This document shows, piece after piece, positions 1 through 7,413 of a stretch of 44,742 nucleotides of DNA. The DNA lies in the NCBI GenBank assembly GCA_934373295.1, contig CAKROK010000010.1:1-44742 (forward strand). Reading direction: 5' to 3'. This stretch comes from an uncultured Christensenellaceae bacterium (lineage in GTDB: Bacteria > Bacillota > Clostridia > Christensenellales > Christensenellaceae). The notes beneath the pieces were generated by a model. It was not told the DNA's origin and did no database searches. It saw nothing but the letters and a program-made list of their open reading frames with translations. Every line of letters starts with the position of its first letter. The first letter of the stretch is position 1. The position numbers and the translations under genes are program-made.

Positions 1-1002
1 AAAGGCGTCCTTTGGGATGGCATTATGAAAGGCTTTCTCGGATCTGTTGGTTGCCGCCGATTTAATGCCTTGTATTAAAACAAAAAGAGTACTGGTCTTA
101 ATACCGCCCCCGGTAGAACCGGGAGAAGCGCCGATAAACATTAAGGCGGTCAATACCAAAAGTCCTGCATTTGAAAAGGTTCCCAACGGGTAGGTTGAAA
201 AGCCTGCTGTTCTTGCTGAGACACTGTGAAAGAAAGCACCGAGCCATGTCACATTCTCGGTCAGTTTTAGAAGAAGGGTTCCAACAATTATCAGCACACC
301 GCTTACCGATAACACGACTTTAGCATGCATGGAGTACTTTCTGAAATTCAGCCTGTACTGCCACATCTCCCGGATGACAAGGAAGCCTATTCCTCCAAAA
401 AAAATCAAGCCGCAGGTAACCAGATTCAGCATAATGTTGTTCTGATAAGGAATTAGATTTTGAAGATTCCCGAGTATGTCAAAGCCGGAGTTGTTGAAGG
501 CCGCCACGGAGTGAAACAGACTGATTCCGATTGCCTTTTGGAGAGGATAATCTTGAATGAAAACGAAAAAGCTTAATACTGCTCCGATAAATTCAATGAT
601 GAATGTTGTAAGCAATACGCTTTTTATAAAACGGACGACACCTTTATTGGAATCGAGATTGGAGGCCTCTCGTATCAAGCGTCGGCCTTTCAGATCCAGC
701 TTCTTGCCCATAGCCAAAATGACGCCGGCACCGATGGATGTAACGCCAAGTCCTCCGATCTGTATCAGCAGAGCGAGGAAAAATTGTCCGATCGGAGTAA
801 AGGTATCTCCTGCATCAACAGCTATCAGCCCCGTTACGCAAACTGCGCTTGTCGAAGTATACAGAGAATCGATATACTTTAATTCAACGCCCTCCCGCAC
901 ACTGCACGGAAGGATCAGGAGTACCGATCCGATTAAAATTACGGCGGCAAATCCTAATGAAATAAGACGCGCCGGCGATTGTGCTTGAAGGAGCTTTTTC
1001 AT
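1..1002 (-). CDS. TrkH/KtrB-family potassium uptake membrane protein, 3' part beyond the window
   Basis: The frame is open from an ATG at 1002 to the window edge, giving 334 codons with no stop. The product has repeated hydrophobic segments and the selectivity-filter-like loops of the Trk/Ktr/HKT superfamily: STSAVCVTGL near the N-terminus, SVAAFNNSGFD in the middle and SVSARTAGFSTYP later, followed by GASPGSTGGGIKT. It is the membrane pore of a K+ (or Na+-coupled K+) uptake system that normally works with a cytosolic KtrA/TrkA gate, which is not in the window. The start codon overlaps the stop of the response regulator (ATGA, 999-1002), so the two are translationally coupled. With the upstream kinase this forms a three-gene unit linking K+ or turgor sensing to uptake. 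I cannot tell whether the unit is element cargo or chromosome. Confidence 0.9.
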   Translation of the reverse strand, partial: MKKLLQAQSPARLISLGFAAVILIGSVLLILPCSVREGVELKYIDSLYTSTSAVCVTGLIAVDAGDTFTPIGQFFLALLIQIGGLGVTSIGAGVILAMGKKLDLKGRRLIREASNLDSNKGVVRFIKSVLLTTFIIEFIGAVLSFFVFIQDYPLQKAIGISLFHSVAAFNNSGFDILGNLQNLIPYQNNIMLNLVTCGLIFFGGIGFLVIREMWQYRLNFRKYSMHAKVVLSVSGVLIIVGTLLLKLTENVTWLGAFFHSVSARTAGFSTYPLGTFSNAGLLVLTALMFIGASPGSTGGGIKTSTLFVLIQGIKSAATNRSEKAFHNAIPKDAF

Positions 1003-1712
1003 TCCTCGTTATCTCCGTTCATTCGGTAACCGACACCGAGTTCATTGGAAATACACCAAGATTCTCCCGGTTTTACGCCGAATTTTCTTCGTATATTGGC
1101 CATATTGACCTGTAGCCTTTTTGTGCTGCCCTCGTCGGGATACCCCCAAATTTCCTTGATGATTGCAGAATATGTCATCATCTTCCCACAGTGCTCGGAA
1201 AGAAACGCCACAATGTTATACTCCGTTTGGGAGAGACCGACCTCTTGCCCGTGAACGAACACTTGTCTTGCATCGTAATTGATCAGCAGATCTTTTGTCC
1301 GGAATGTGCCGATCGGCAGCTTTCCGCTGTCGGCACGATGCTGATAATTTCGTAATACCATGCGGATCCGTGCAAGCAGTTCAGCCGAGCTGAAAGGTTT
1401 TGTCACATAATCATTTGCGCCGGCATCCAATGCGAGGACCTTATCGGTGTCATTGTTTCGTGCGGATAAAACAATTATCGGGGATAGCGAACTCTTCCTT
1501 ACAAATTCAAGAAATCGCATTCCGTTCATATCCGGAAGCCCGAGATCAAGTATCGAAACATCCGGTAAATGAGAGGTAAATAATGTAATTGCAAGATTAC
1601 AGGTTTCAGCAAGAATCACCTGGTATCCGGCTGCGCCCAACATAGTCGCCATAACCGACCGGAGGTTCTCATTATCCTCTATCAGCAACACCTTATACTT
1701 ATTATTGGTCAT
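999..1712 (-). CDS. OmpR/PhoB-family response regulator, KdpE-like
   Basis: This is a 237-aa two-component response regulator. The receiver domain (about 5-120) has the acidic pair E12/D13, phospho-acceptor D56, S83 and K105 in the usual TKPF context. The C-terminal winged helix (about 135-232) carries the SQTEYNIVAFLSEH and RRKFG..GVGYRM signatures of the OmpR/PhoB class. I chose ATG 1712, which overlaps the end of the kinase gene by 11 bases, rather than the longer upstream frame, because the receiver domain begins there with MTNNKYKVLLIEDN. It overlaps the transporter start by 4 bases. Sequence style and partners resemble KdpE. The likely target is the promoter upstream of the kinase gene, where two direct repeats with 11-bp phasing lie. 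Confidence 0.92.
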   Translation of the reverse strand: MTNNKYKVLLIEDNENLRSVMATMLGAAGYQVILAETCNLAITLFTSHLPDVSILDLGLPDMNGMRFLEFVRKSSLSPIIVLSARNNDTDKVLALDAGANDYVTKPFSSAELLARIRMVLRNYQHRADSGKLPIGTFRTKDLLINYDARQVFVHGQEVGLSQTEYNIVAFLSEHCGKMMTYSAIIKEIWGYPDEGSTKRLQVNMANIRRKFGVKPGESWCISNELGVGYRMNGDNEE

Positions 1713-2760
1713 GACTGGTTTCTTCCTTCCCAATCGTAAAACGGAATAATGCGCCGCCGTTTTTTCGATTTTCTGCCGTAATCGTTCCGCCATGCGCTCT
1801 GACGATCGTTGAGCAAACAGATAATCCGATCCCTGCATAACGACGAGGTCCTTGTGTCATATCCTGCTGCACCTCATAGCATCCCGAAAAAAGATTTTTT
1901 AACCTGCTTTCTTCTATTCCGCAGCCGTTATCTGCAACCTCAAACACAACCTGATCCGCCAAAGTAAAGGCCTTAAGCAAAAGTACTGTCATGCCCTTTG
2001 CATGATACACGGAGTTTTCCAAAAGGTTGAGGATAACCTGTTCGATCAAAATCGGGTCAACATCGATGATCACAATATCCTCCGGCACAGTCACCTCGAC
2101 TTTTTGCTCCGGATGGCGTTGATAAAATTTAGCAACAGAGGAATCGATCAATTCGTCCAATATCGTCGTAGTCTTGTTGATCTTCATCGTCTCGTTATCG
2201 ATTCGGGTAACTGACAGAAGATTTTCTACCATCCGGATAAGCCATTCGGAATCCTCTTGAATGTTCGACAGCATTGTTTCTTTTTGTTCCTCTGTCAAGG
2301 TTTCTTTCTCATCCCGAAGAAGAGAGCTTGCGCTATAGATGGAGGTCAGCGGTGTACGCAAGTCGTGGGAAACGGCACGAAGCAGATTCGCGCGTGTTTT
2401 TTCCCTTTCACTTTCCGCTTTTGCCTCTTCATAGGTTTTGATTTTTGTCGTCAGCATTCCGGTGATGACAGCAATAGCCAGCATAATAATTGCCGAGATC
2501 ACATTGACGGGGGTTATAAAGTCAAACTCCAAAAACGGATAGGTGAACGCAAAGTTAATGGCAACTGTGCCTACAACAGATGAAAAGATGCCGTAGAAAT
2601 ATCCATCAGTAAAAAGAGAAACAATAAAGACAGAAAATACAAAAATCGTTGTTATGTGTTCTTGCACCTCAAGCCGCTGAAATATAAAGCTTATTGCGCA
2701 GGCGACAACCAACGCAAGTAGCGTTATGATGATATTTCTCAAAATGCCGTTCTTTTTCAT
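1702..2760 (-). CDS. Membrane sensor histidine kinase, KdpD-like (DUF4118), lacking the N-terminal KdpD domain
   Basis: The 352-aa product starts with membrane segments at about 8-28, 36-50, 56-75 and 86-106, which is the DUF4118 four-helix region of KdpD. The dimerization/phospho-acceptor domain has H132 in AVSHDLRTPLTS, and the HATPase domain has NLLENS (N box), DNGCGI (G1) and GIGLS (G2). Full KdpD proteins (about 900 aa) carry a large N-terminal KdpD/UspA part that is absent here, so this is a short KdpD-like sensor. It heads the kinase-regulator-TrkH unit and probably senses K+ limitation or osmotic state. The start at 2760 has AAGGAG about 9 bases upstream. Confidence 0.92.
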   Translation of the reverse strand: MKKNGILRNIIITLLALVVACAISFIFQRLEVQEHITTIFVFSVFIVSLFTDGYFYGIFSSVVGTVAINFAFTYPFLEFDFITPVNVISAIIMLAIAVITGMLTTKIKTYEEAKAESEREKTRANLLRAVSHDLRTPLTSIYSASSLLRDEKETLTEEQKETMLSNIQEDSEWLIRMVENLLSVTRIDNETMKINKTTTILDELIDSSVAKFYQRHPEQKVEVTVPEDIVIIDVDPILIEQVILNLLENSVYHAKGMTVLLLKAFTLADQVVFEVADNGCGIEESRLKNLFSGCYEVQQDMTQGPRRYAGIGLSVCSTIVRAHGGTITAENRKNGGALFRFTIGKEETSHDQ

Positions 2761-2786
2761 TTCTGAAGCTCCTTATAACGGTAATG

Positions 2787-2820
2787 ATTATAGCATAGGT
2801 TTGGTTAAGATATGGTTAAG
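2787..2820 (-). promoter_or_regulatory. Promoter of the kinase-regulator-TrkH unit with tandem direct repeats
   Basis: On the minus strand an extended -10, TGCTATAAT, lies at 2795-2787. No good -35 is present. Instead the 8-bp direct repeat TGGTTAAG occurs at 2802-2809 and 2813-2820 (plus-strand reading), one helical turn apart (11 bp). Tandem repeats with 11-bp phasing that cover the -35 are typical targets of OmpR/PhoB-type regulators, so autoregulation by the adjacent regulator is inferred. Confidence 0.6.
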
Positions 2821-2899
2821 GCACTCGGCAACAGATTTCTGCTTTGCTTTTGGCTTTCCTGCATTGCAAAACCGTATACCAACAGTCTTTTTGTCGGGT

Positions 2900-3808
2900 C
2901 TATTTCACACAAAGAGCTTTCCGCATTTTCTCTAAAGCGTTATTATATGTCCGCTCGGAGGCCTTGTCGGACCTGCGGCTGGCGGAGTGGGAGATTTCTT
3001 CAAAGTTCATGGGCTTTATGGGCTTGTACTCGATTTCACCGTTTATCAGCACTGCTTTCCTGACCGACCAGCAGGTATCGCAGAAGCCCAAATGCTTGGC
3101 AACCGTGCGCTGCTCCCGGTAGGTCAAGTTGTCGTAAGCCTCGTGCAGTGCGTCATATAGCACCGCCCGAAAATACAGCCTGTCCGGCTGCGAGGTTGTG
3201 TCCACCGAAATGTCCTCCGCCGTTTCCTCGCCGTTCTCATCGTATTGACGGTAAAAATCTACTCGGCGTTCGTTCAGCGTGCCTATCGCAATGTACCTGC
3301 GGACAGTCTTTGCATCCATTCCGGTTTCATCTGCAATTTTCTGTACGCTGCTATCACCGGAATCATCGCCGCTTTGATGGTAGATTGCCATAATGCGCCG
3401 CAGGACGGGATAAGTGTCCGTCGTCATGGTGATGACACCGCTTTGCGCTGTGCGGATATAATCATCAATGCCATCTTGAATGTACCGTTTCTGAAAAGCG
3501 GCAAACGGTGCGCCGACAGCCGGATCGTACTTTTGCAGGGCGGTCAGGATACCGCACACCGCCGCCTGTTTGATGTCCGCAAAATGCTCCGCCATGGCGT
3601 ATCGCTCGCAAGCTGCCTGCACCAGCTTATTAAGCGCAAGCTCCTGCTCATGCAGATACCAAGCCAGATACTTGTCCTCTTTTTCGGTGAGATAACGGAC
3701 GATGTATTCCTGGGCTGGTAGCTTCGGCGGCGCTGAATCAAGGCGGTACATCCGGCGCTCCAAAAGATACCGCTGTTGCTCTAAGACTTCGTTCCGTTCT
3801 TCGGACAC
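2900..3808 (-). CDS. Sigma-70-like factor of a mobile element
   Basis: This protein of about 302 aa has a sigma region 2-like core (IKQAAVCGILTALQKYDP...FAAFQKRYIQDGIDDYIRT), a region 3-like helix-turn-helix (SVQKIADETGMDAKTVRRYI) and a C-terminal region resembling region 4 (NLTYREQRTVAKHLGF). Sigma-like factors of this size occur in Firmicute integrative elements and may direct transcription of element genes. The frame opens at a GTG at 3817, but AGGAGG abuts that codon. The GTG at 3808 has the normal spacing of about 8 bases, so I place the start there. The gene follows the DUF6076 gene by 15 bases and is probably co-transcribed with it. The promoter it recognises is unknown. Confidence 0.72.
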   Translation of the reverse strand: MSEERNEVLEQQRYLLERRMYRLDSAPPKLPAQEYIVRYLTEKEDKYLAWYLHEQELALNKLVQAACERYAMAEHFADIKQAAVCGILTALQKYDPAVGAPFAAFQKRYIQDGIDDYIRTAQSGVITMTTDTYPVLRRIMAIYHQSGDDSGDSSVQKIADETGMDAKTVRRYIAIGTLNERRVDFYRQYDENGEETAEDISVDTTSQPDRLYFRAVLYDALHEAYDNLTYREQRTVAKHLGFCDTCWSVRKAVLINGEIEYKPIKPMNFEEISHSASRRSDKASERTYNNALEKMRKALCVK

Positions 3809-3823
3809 CGGATGCACCTCCTG

Positions 3824-4960
3824 TCATTTCATTCTTTTGTCCGTGTCAGCGTACAGCTTGGCACGCTCCAAATCCACATAATAATTTGCTTTGGCGTAGG
3901 CATCGTCCTCCTCCGCCTGCTCCAACCGGCGCTTTGCCATCTCCTGCGCCGCCTGCGCAAACTCGGCAGAGATCGTTCCCCGGCTCTTTTCGGAGCGGAT
4001 CGCCGAGCATCGGCGGTCATAGGCGGCCTTCAGCGGGTTATCCTTTGCCCGCTCCGCTTTGCCCTGAATAATAGCGTACCGGCGGCAGCTGATTTTTTCA
4101 CCGTGGTACAACTCCGGTGCCGTGCCATAGGTGCAGTATTTTTGCCGCCGTGCGCTCTGCATCAAGAAATACTGCTTGCAGACCTCGCACTGCCTCGGAT
4201 AGTGTCCGTAGTGCAGTCCTTCAAAGAAGTCCGTCAGAACAAAGCTGTAATAGCTCTCAAAGGTCATTCTTCGGGCAGTGACAAGGATGCGACTATTTCG
4301 CCGTTTCGGGAGAGCAATATATTCCGTGTGCAAGGGAAATGAATTCGTCCCGAATATCTCCGTTGCAATGGGCATCAGGTGGCGTTCGTCAAAGCGGTCG
4401 GCTTCATCCACACGAGAAACGAATTTCTGAAACTGCTCAAACGCCTTGCGCATATCCTCCGGGATAGCATCGTAAAAGCGAAGGGTCCTTAAAACAGTTG
4501 CGCACATCGTTTCACCATTCTTGAACAGTGCTTTATCATATTCGGGAGGAAGTACACCCAAGCTGGCCGAACCCTCATCCATTTTTGCTACCGCTGCCCT
4601 ACATCGCAGATAATCCAAAATAGTAGCGGCATTGTTTTCCGTGAACAGCGTTTCTATTCGCTGTTTCTCCGCTGCAATATCCAAGGAGGAAAAGGGCTTG
4701 AGCTTCGGCAGGGTTTGCAGGATCGTTAGAATCTCCTCGCCGGCCTTGAGAAAATCTATTTCGTTCAAATACCCGGTGCAAAGCTGCTCCTGCACATTCC
4801 AGTTGCTTTGCCGGAACACGGCGATCCTCGCCGTCGTGTCATCCTTATAATACTGATTCAAAAGATGCACCGCAAAAGTGCCTGCCGGGTAACTTTTTCC
4901 GCCAATATACACTCGACCGTCCCGATAAACGGCAGTAAGAAAGCCTAATCCATCGCCCAT
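3824..4960 (-). CDS. DUF6076-like protein with a Cys cluster, function unknown
   Basis: The 378-aa product is probably cytosolic, with no signal peptide or membrane segment. Its C-terminal third has CEVCKQYFLMQSARRQKYC and a following Cys (KISCRRYA), a zinc-binding arrangement like that in DUF6076-type proteins of Firmicute elements. The rest is helical and charged, and the last 80 residues are rich in Lys, Arg and Glu. AGGAGG lies 7 bases before the ATG at 4960. It leads a minus-strand unit with the sigma-like gene and is divergent from the mobilization genes, so a regulatory or DNA-binding role is possible but unproven. Confidence 0.6.
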   Translation of the reverse strand: MGDGLGFLTAVYRDGRVYIGGKSYPAGTFAVHLLNQYYKDDTTARIAVFRQSNWNVQEQLCTGYLNEIDFLKAGEEILTILQTLPKLKPFSSLDIAAEKQRIETLFTENNAATILDYLRCRAAVAKMDEGSASLGVLPPEYDKALFKNGETMCATVLRTLRFYDAIPEDMRKAFEQFQKFVSRVDEADRFDERHLMPIATEIFGTNSFPLHTEYIALPKRRNSRILVTARRMTFESYYSFVLTDFFEGLHYGHYPRQCEVCKQYFLMQSARRQKYCTYGTAPELYHGEKISCRRYAIIQGKAERAKDNPLKAAYDRRCSAIRSEKSRGTISAEFAQAAQEMAKRRLEQAEEDDAYAKANYYVDLERAKLYADTDKRMK

Positions 4961-5074
4961 ATGTTCCGCCTCCTGCTATATCCTATCATACAAAGTGTCC
5001 CATAAAACGGACCTATCATTGACACATCCCGAAGTGAAAGAAAACCGAAATTATTCTTCGCTGCGCCACGCATT

Positions 5075-5090
5075 TAGAACATTCGTTCTA
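5075..5090. promoter_or_regulatory. Candidate LexA (SOS) box: TAGAACATTCGTTCTA
   Basis: This is a perfect 6-bp inverted repeat around a 4-base centre, containing GAAC-N4-GTTC, the core of the Gram-positive LexA/DinR operator. It lies in the 325-bp region between the divergent DUF6076 and mobilization units, and a weak -10 (TATATT, 5097-5102) follows on the plus strand. The match to the flanking consensus bases is partial. Confidence 0.45.
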
Positions 5091-5161
5091 TTTAACTATA
5101 TTAGAAAACCGCCTGATATGCAAGGGCTTTTCCTTTGTTGCGGGCAGCGTTTTCGCTATGT

Positions 5162-5170
5162 TGCTATAAT
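5162..5170 (+). promoter_or_regulatory. Extended -10 promoter of the mobilization operon
   Basis: TGCTATAAT, a perfect extended -10, lies 116 bases upstream of the VLP gene. No clear -35 is seen at 16-18 bases, as is common with extended -10 promoters. Transcription would start near 5177 and run into the leader terminator at 5223-5252. Confidence 0.5.
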
Positions 5171-5222
5171 CATACCTTTTTCAGCCGTTTCCCCCATTCA
5201 ATATACAGAAGGCAGTCATTGA

Positions 5223-5252
5223 GCCGTCGAGGTCGCACTCGGCGGCTTTTTT
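5223..5252 (+). terminator. Leader intrinsic terminator (candidate attenuator) before the mobilization operon
   Basis: A 9-bp stem (GCCGTCGAG with CTCGGCGGC, one G-U pair) with a 6-base loop is followed by six T residues. It is read in the same direction as the downstream genes and lies between their promoter and first start codon. It could limit read-through into the operon or end a small RNA of about 75 nt. Confidence 0.65.
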
Positions 5253-5285
5253 GCTGCCCGAAAAAACGGAAAGGAGGTTTATATT

Positions 5286-5519
5286 ATGGTGCTCAAAATC
5301 ACACCGAAGCAACGGGTAAAAATCAACGCCCTTGTACGCAAAGCTTGCTGTAATTGCTATAAGGGAAACTGTCTGCTGCTGGACGACGGCGAAGAAACGA
5401 AATGCGTGCAGCTCATTTCTCGGTACGGTATCTACTGCAACTATTTTCTGAAAGCAGTATTACCGGCTGAAAAGGAGCTGTACACAGAAATCTTACGGCA
5501 AAACGGAATCAATGGATAA
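5286..5519 (+). CDS. Cysteine-rich VLP-domain protein
   Basis: The 77-aa product has cysteines in ACCNCYKGNCLLLDDG...KCVQL...YCNYFLKAVLPAEKEL, the pattern of the Cys-rich VLP family (named for the Val-Leu-Pro motif, present here) found in Firmicute conjugative and mobilizable elements. It is probably a small zinc-binding accessory protein with no known biochemical role. AAGGAGG lies about 9 bases before the ATG. It is the first gene of the plus-strand mobilization and partition operon, directly downstream of the leader terminator. Confidence 0.72.
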   Translation: MVLKITPKQRVKINALVRKACCNCYKGNCLLLDDGEETKCVQLISRYGIYCNYFLKAVLPAEKELYTEILRQNGING

Positions 5520-5581
5520 CTGTCCGAAAAAGAGTTATCCGAAATATTTTGAAATGCGCTATGCGCAGGAAAGGACTTATT

Positions 5582-6505
5582 ATGAAAACGATCCACAACA
5601 CAAAAATCATCGGTATTGACCACGGCTATGGAAATATGAAAACGGCGAATTTCTGTTTTCCGACAGGTATCACCGCCTACGACCACGAGCCTCTGTTTAC
5701 GGCAGATATGCTGGTCTACGGCGGCAGGTATTATCTCATCGGCGATGGGCACAAGGAGTTTGCGCCGGACAAAATCAAAGATGAGGACTATTATGTGCTG
5801 ACCCTTGCGGCAATCGCCAAGGAACTGAAAGTCGCAAATCTCACCGAGGCGCATATTGTGATTGCTGCCGGTCTGCCGCTGACTTGGACAAGCGGACAAA
5901 AGGCGGATTTCAAGGCGTATCTGATGAAGAACGCCGAGGTGGAGTTCACCTATAAAAAGGCAGACTACCACCTTTATATTGACGATGTGCGTATCTATCC
6001 GCAGGGTTACGCCGCCATTGCCAGCTTCGCTACCACCCTGAAAGGCGTCAATTTGATTGCCGACATTGGCAACGGCACGATGAACACTCTGTATATGATC
6101 AACGGCAAGCCGCAGCAGGGCAAAATGTTCACCGAGAAATTCGGGACATACCAGTGTACCCTTGCTGTCCGTGAGGCATTTATGCAGAAAACGCAGCGGG
6201 AAATCAACGACGCCATTATTGATGAAGTGCTGATCACCGGCACGGCGAACATTGCGCCTGCCGATCTGAAAATCATCAAGAGCATTGCCGCCGAGTATGT
6301 GCGGGACATCTTCCGTAGACTTCGTGAGCACGGCTATGATGAGAATACGATGACCTTGTATGTGACCGGTGGCGGCGGTTGCCTTGTAAAAAACTTTTAT
6401 AAGTTCAGCGCCGACCGGGTGAAATTCGTTGAGGACATCTGCGCCGCTGCAAAGGGATATGAATATCTGGCCGAGGCACAAATGAAAGCTGAGGCAAAGG
6501 GATGA
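5582..6505 (+). CDS. parM: ParM/StbA-family actin-like segregation ATPase
   Basis: The 307-aa product has the actin-fold nucleotide-binding motifs in order: phosphate-1 IGIDHGYGNMKTANF at about 10, phosphate-2 LIADIGNGTMNTLYM near 155, and the adenosine loop VTGGGGCLVKNF near 260. ParM proteins form filaments that push replicated DNA apart through a centromere-binding partner. I chose ATG 5582 over the frame opening at 5549 because GGAAAGGA sits about 8 bases before it and the fold begins there. The 3' end overlaps the next gene by 4 bases (ATGA), which supports a ParM-ParR pair. In an integrated element such a system may stabilise the excised circle. Confidence 0.85.
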   Translation: MKTIHNTKIIGIDHGYGNMKTANFCFPTGITAYDHEPLFTADMLVYGGRYYLIGDGHKEFAPDKIKDEDYYVLTLAAIAKELKVANLTEAHIVIAAGLPLTWTSGQKADFKAYLMKNAEVEFTYKKADYHLYIDDVRIYPQGYAAIASFATTLKGVNLIADIGNGTMNTLYMINGKPQQGKMFTEKFGTYQCTLAVREAFMQKTQREINDAIIDEVLITGTANIAPADLKIIKSIAAEYVRDIFRRLREHGYDENTMTLYVTGGGGCLVKNFYKFSADRVKFVEDICAAAKGYEYLAEAQMKAEAKG

Positions 6506-6834
6506 ATGGAGCGTATTACCGGCTGAATATCCGTTTTGACCTTACAGATAAACGCCAGCGGGAGATTGTTGAGAGGCTGCAAGCCCTTGACAAAAAACAA
6601 TACGGTTCTATCAACAAATTCGTTGTTACCGCTGTCGGCAGGGCGCTTGACGGAATAGACACTACTTCTCTCACCGCCGAGGAAGTGCGGCGCATAATCC
6701 GAGAGGAATTGCGGGAAGTAACCTTTGTTTCGGAACAGCTGCCGCAGGTGCAAGCGGTTTCGCCTACGCTTACCGAGGAGGAACTGGTGAGAAATGAGCA
6801 GAGTGTCCTTGATGACCTGGAAATGTTCGGATGA
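6502..6834 (+). CDS. ParR-like small DNA-binding partner of ParM
   Basis: This 110-aa protein starts with NIRFDLTDKRQREIVERLQAL...SINKFVVTAVGRAL. That is a strand followed by two helices, as in ribbon-helix-helix DNA-binding proteins such as ParR. The C-terminal half is acidic (LTEEELVRNEQSVLDDLEMFG), where ParR proteins contact ParM. It is translationally coupled to parM by a 4-base overlap. Identification rests on position and fold pattern, because ParR sequences are poorly conserved. No iteron-like centromere was seen nearby. Confidence 0.6.
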   Translation: MNGAYYRLNIRFDLTDKRQREIVERLQALDKKQYGSINKFVVTAVGRALDGIDTTSLTAEEVRRIIREELREVTFVSEQLPQVQAVSPTLTEEELVRNEQSVLDDLEMFG

Positions 6835-7082
6835 TGCCAAATGCGCCGATTATGGCAGCAAAACGGGAACAGGCAAAATATTATGGCATTGAAATGATGC
6901 CAAGCGATCGATACACCCAAAGTGGACAAAAAGCGATTTTCGGTATCGTGCAGCGCAGAAATACGCCGGAATCTCGGTATCTGACAGCCGCTTTTCTTTA
7001 TGCCCTGCGGGGTGTGTCTTACGGTATAGCAAGCAGGGATTTTGTGTGCCGCAAAAGTCCCATTACAGCCGAAATCGGCTGA
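6831..7082 (+). CDS. Small protein of unknown function in the mobilization operon
   Basis: The 83-aa frame overlaps the preceding stop by 4 bases (ATGA). I do not recognise it. The N-terminal part (AKREQAKYYGIEMMPSDRY) is polar, and the C-terminal part (YLTAAFLYALRGVSYGIASRD) is mildly hydrophobic but short for a membrane span. Because the frame fills the space between the parR-like gene and the inverted repeat before mobC, with coupled translation, I keep it as probably expressed. It could also be a fortuitous open frame. Confidence 0.4.
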   Translation: MMPNAPIMAAKREQAKYYGIEMMPSDRYTQSGQKAIFGIVQRRNTPESRYLTAAFLYALRGVSYGIASRDFVCRKSPITAEIG

Positions 7083-7086
7083 CTCT

Positions 7087-7111
7087 TTGGGGGCGAAGCC
7101 CCCAATCCCCC
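7087..7111. repeat. GC-rich inverted repeat before mobC, candidate oriT
   Basis: TTGGGGGC (7087-7094) and GCCCCCAA (7098-7105) form a perfect 8-bp stem with a GAA loop, followed by a further CCCCC run at 7107-7111. Relaxase origins of transfer usually lie next to mobC and the relaxase gene and contain such repeats. No known nic consensus was recognised, so the assignment is by position. There is no T tract, so it is not a standard terminator. Confidence 0.4.
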
Positions 7112-7131
7112 GAAGGAAGGAATGTGATGAT

Positions 7132-7407
7132 ATGGGGAAAGATGTTCGTATTGCCGTCCGTGTGACGGCAAAGGAGAAAGAAAAAATTCAAACAAAAGCC
7201 CGAAAATGCGGGCTGAGTACAACTGAATATGTGAAGCAAAGAGCGTTGGGGTACGAGCCGAGAACGGTTCCGTCTGACGCTCTTTTTGTTTGCCTTGAAA
7301 AGCTGGGTGAGCTTGCGGATAAAGCGAGTTCACTGGAACTGGACAAAGAAATTTGCACGGTACTGAAACAGATCACAGCAGAGTTTCTGTTGCCGGGAAA
7401 GGGGTGA
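7132..7407 (+). CDS. mobC: MobC-like relaxosome accessory protein (ribbon-helix-helix)
   Basis: The 91-aa product begins with DVRIAVRVTAKEKEKIQTKARKCGLSTTEYVKQRALG, the strand-helix-helix pattern of plasmid MobC proteins that bind oriT and help the relaxase melt and nick DNA. The frame opens earlier at 7042, but AAGGAAGG lies about 10 bases before the ATG at 7132 and family homology starts there. It sits 6 bases before the relaxase gene and just after the inverted repeat proposed as oriT. Confidence 0.8.
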   Translation: MGKDVRIAVRVTAKEKEKIQTKARKCGLSTTEYVKQRALGYEPRTVPSDALFVCLEKLGELADKASSLELDKEICTVLKQITAEFLLPGKG

Positions 7408-7413
7408 TGCGCT

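Noticed and set aside
7089..7111. GC hairpin before mobC as an intrinsic terminator
   Set aside because: No T run follows on either strand and the operon continues through it. oriT is a better, though unproven, reading.
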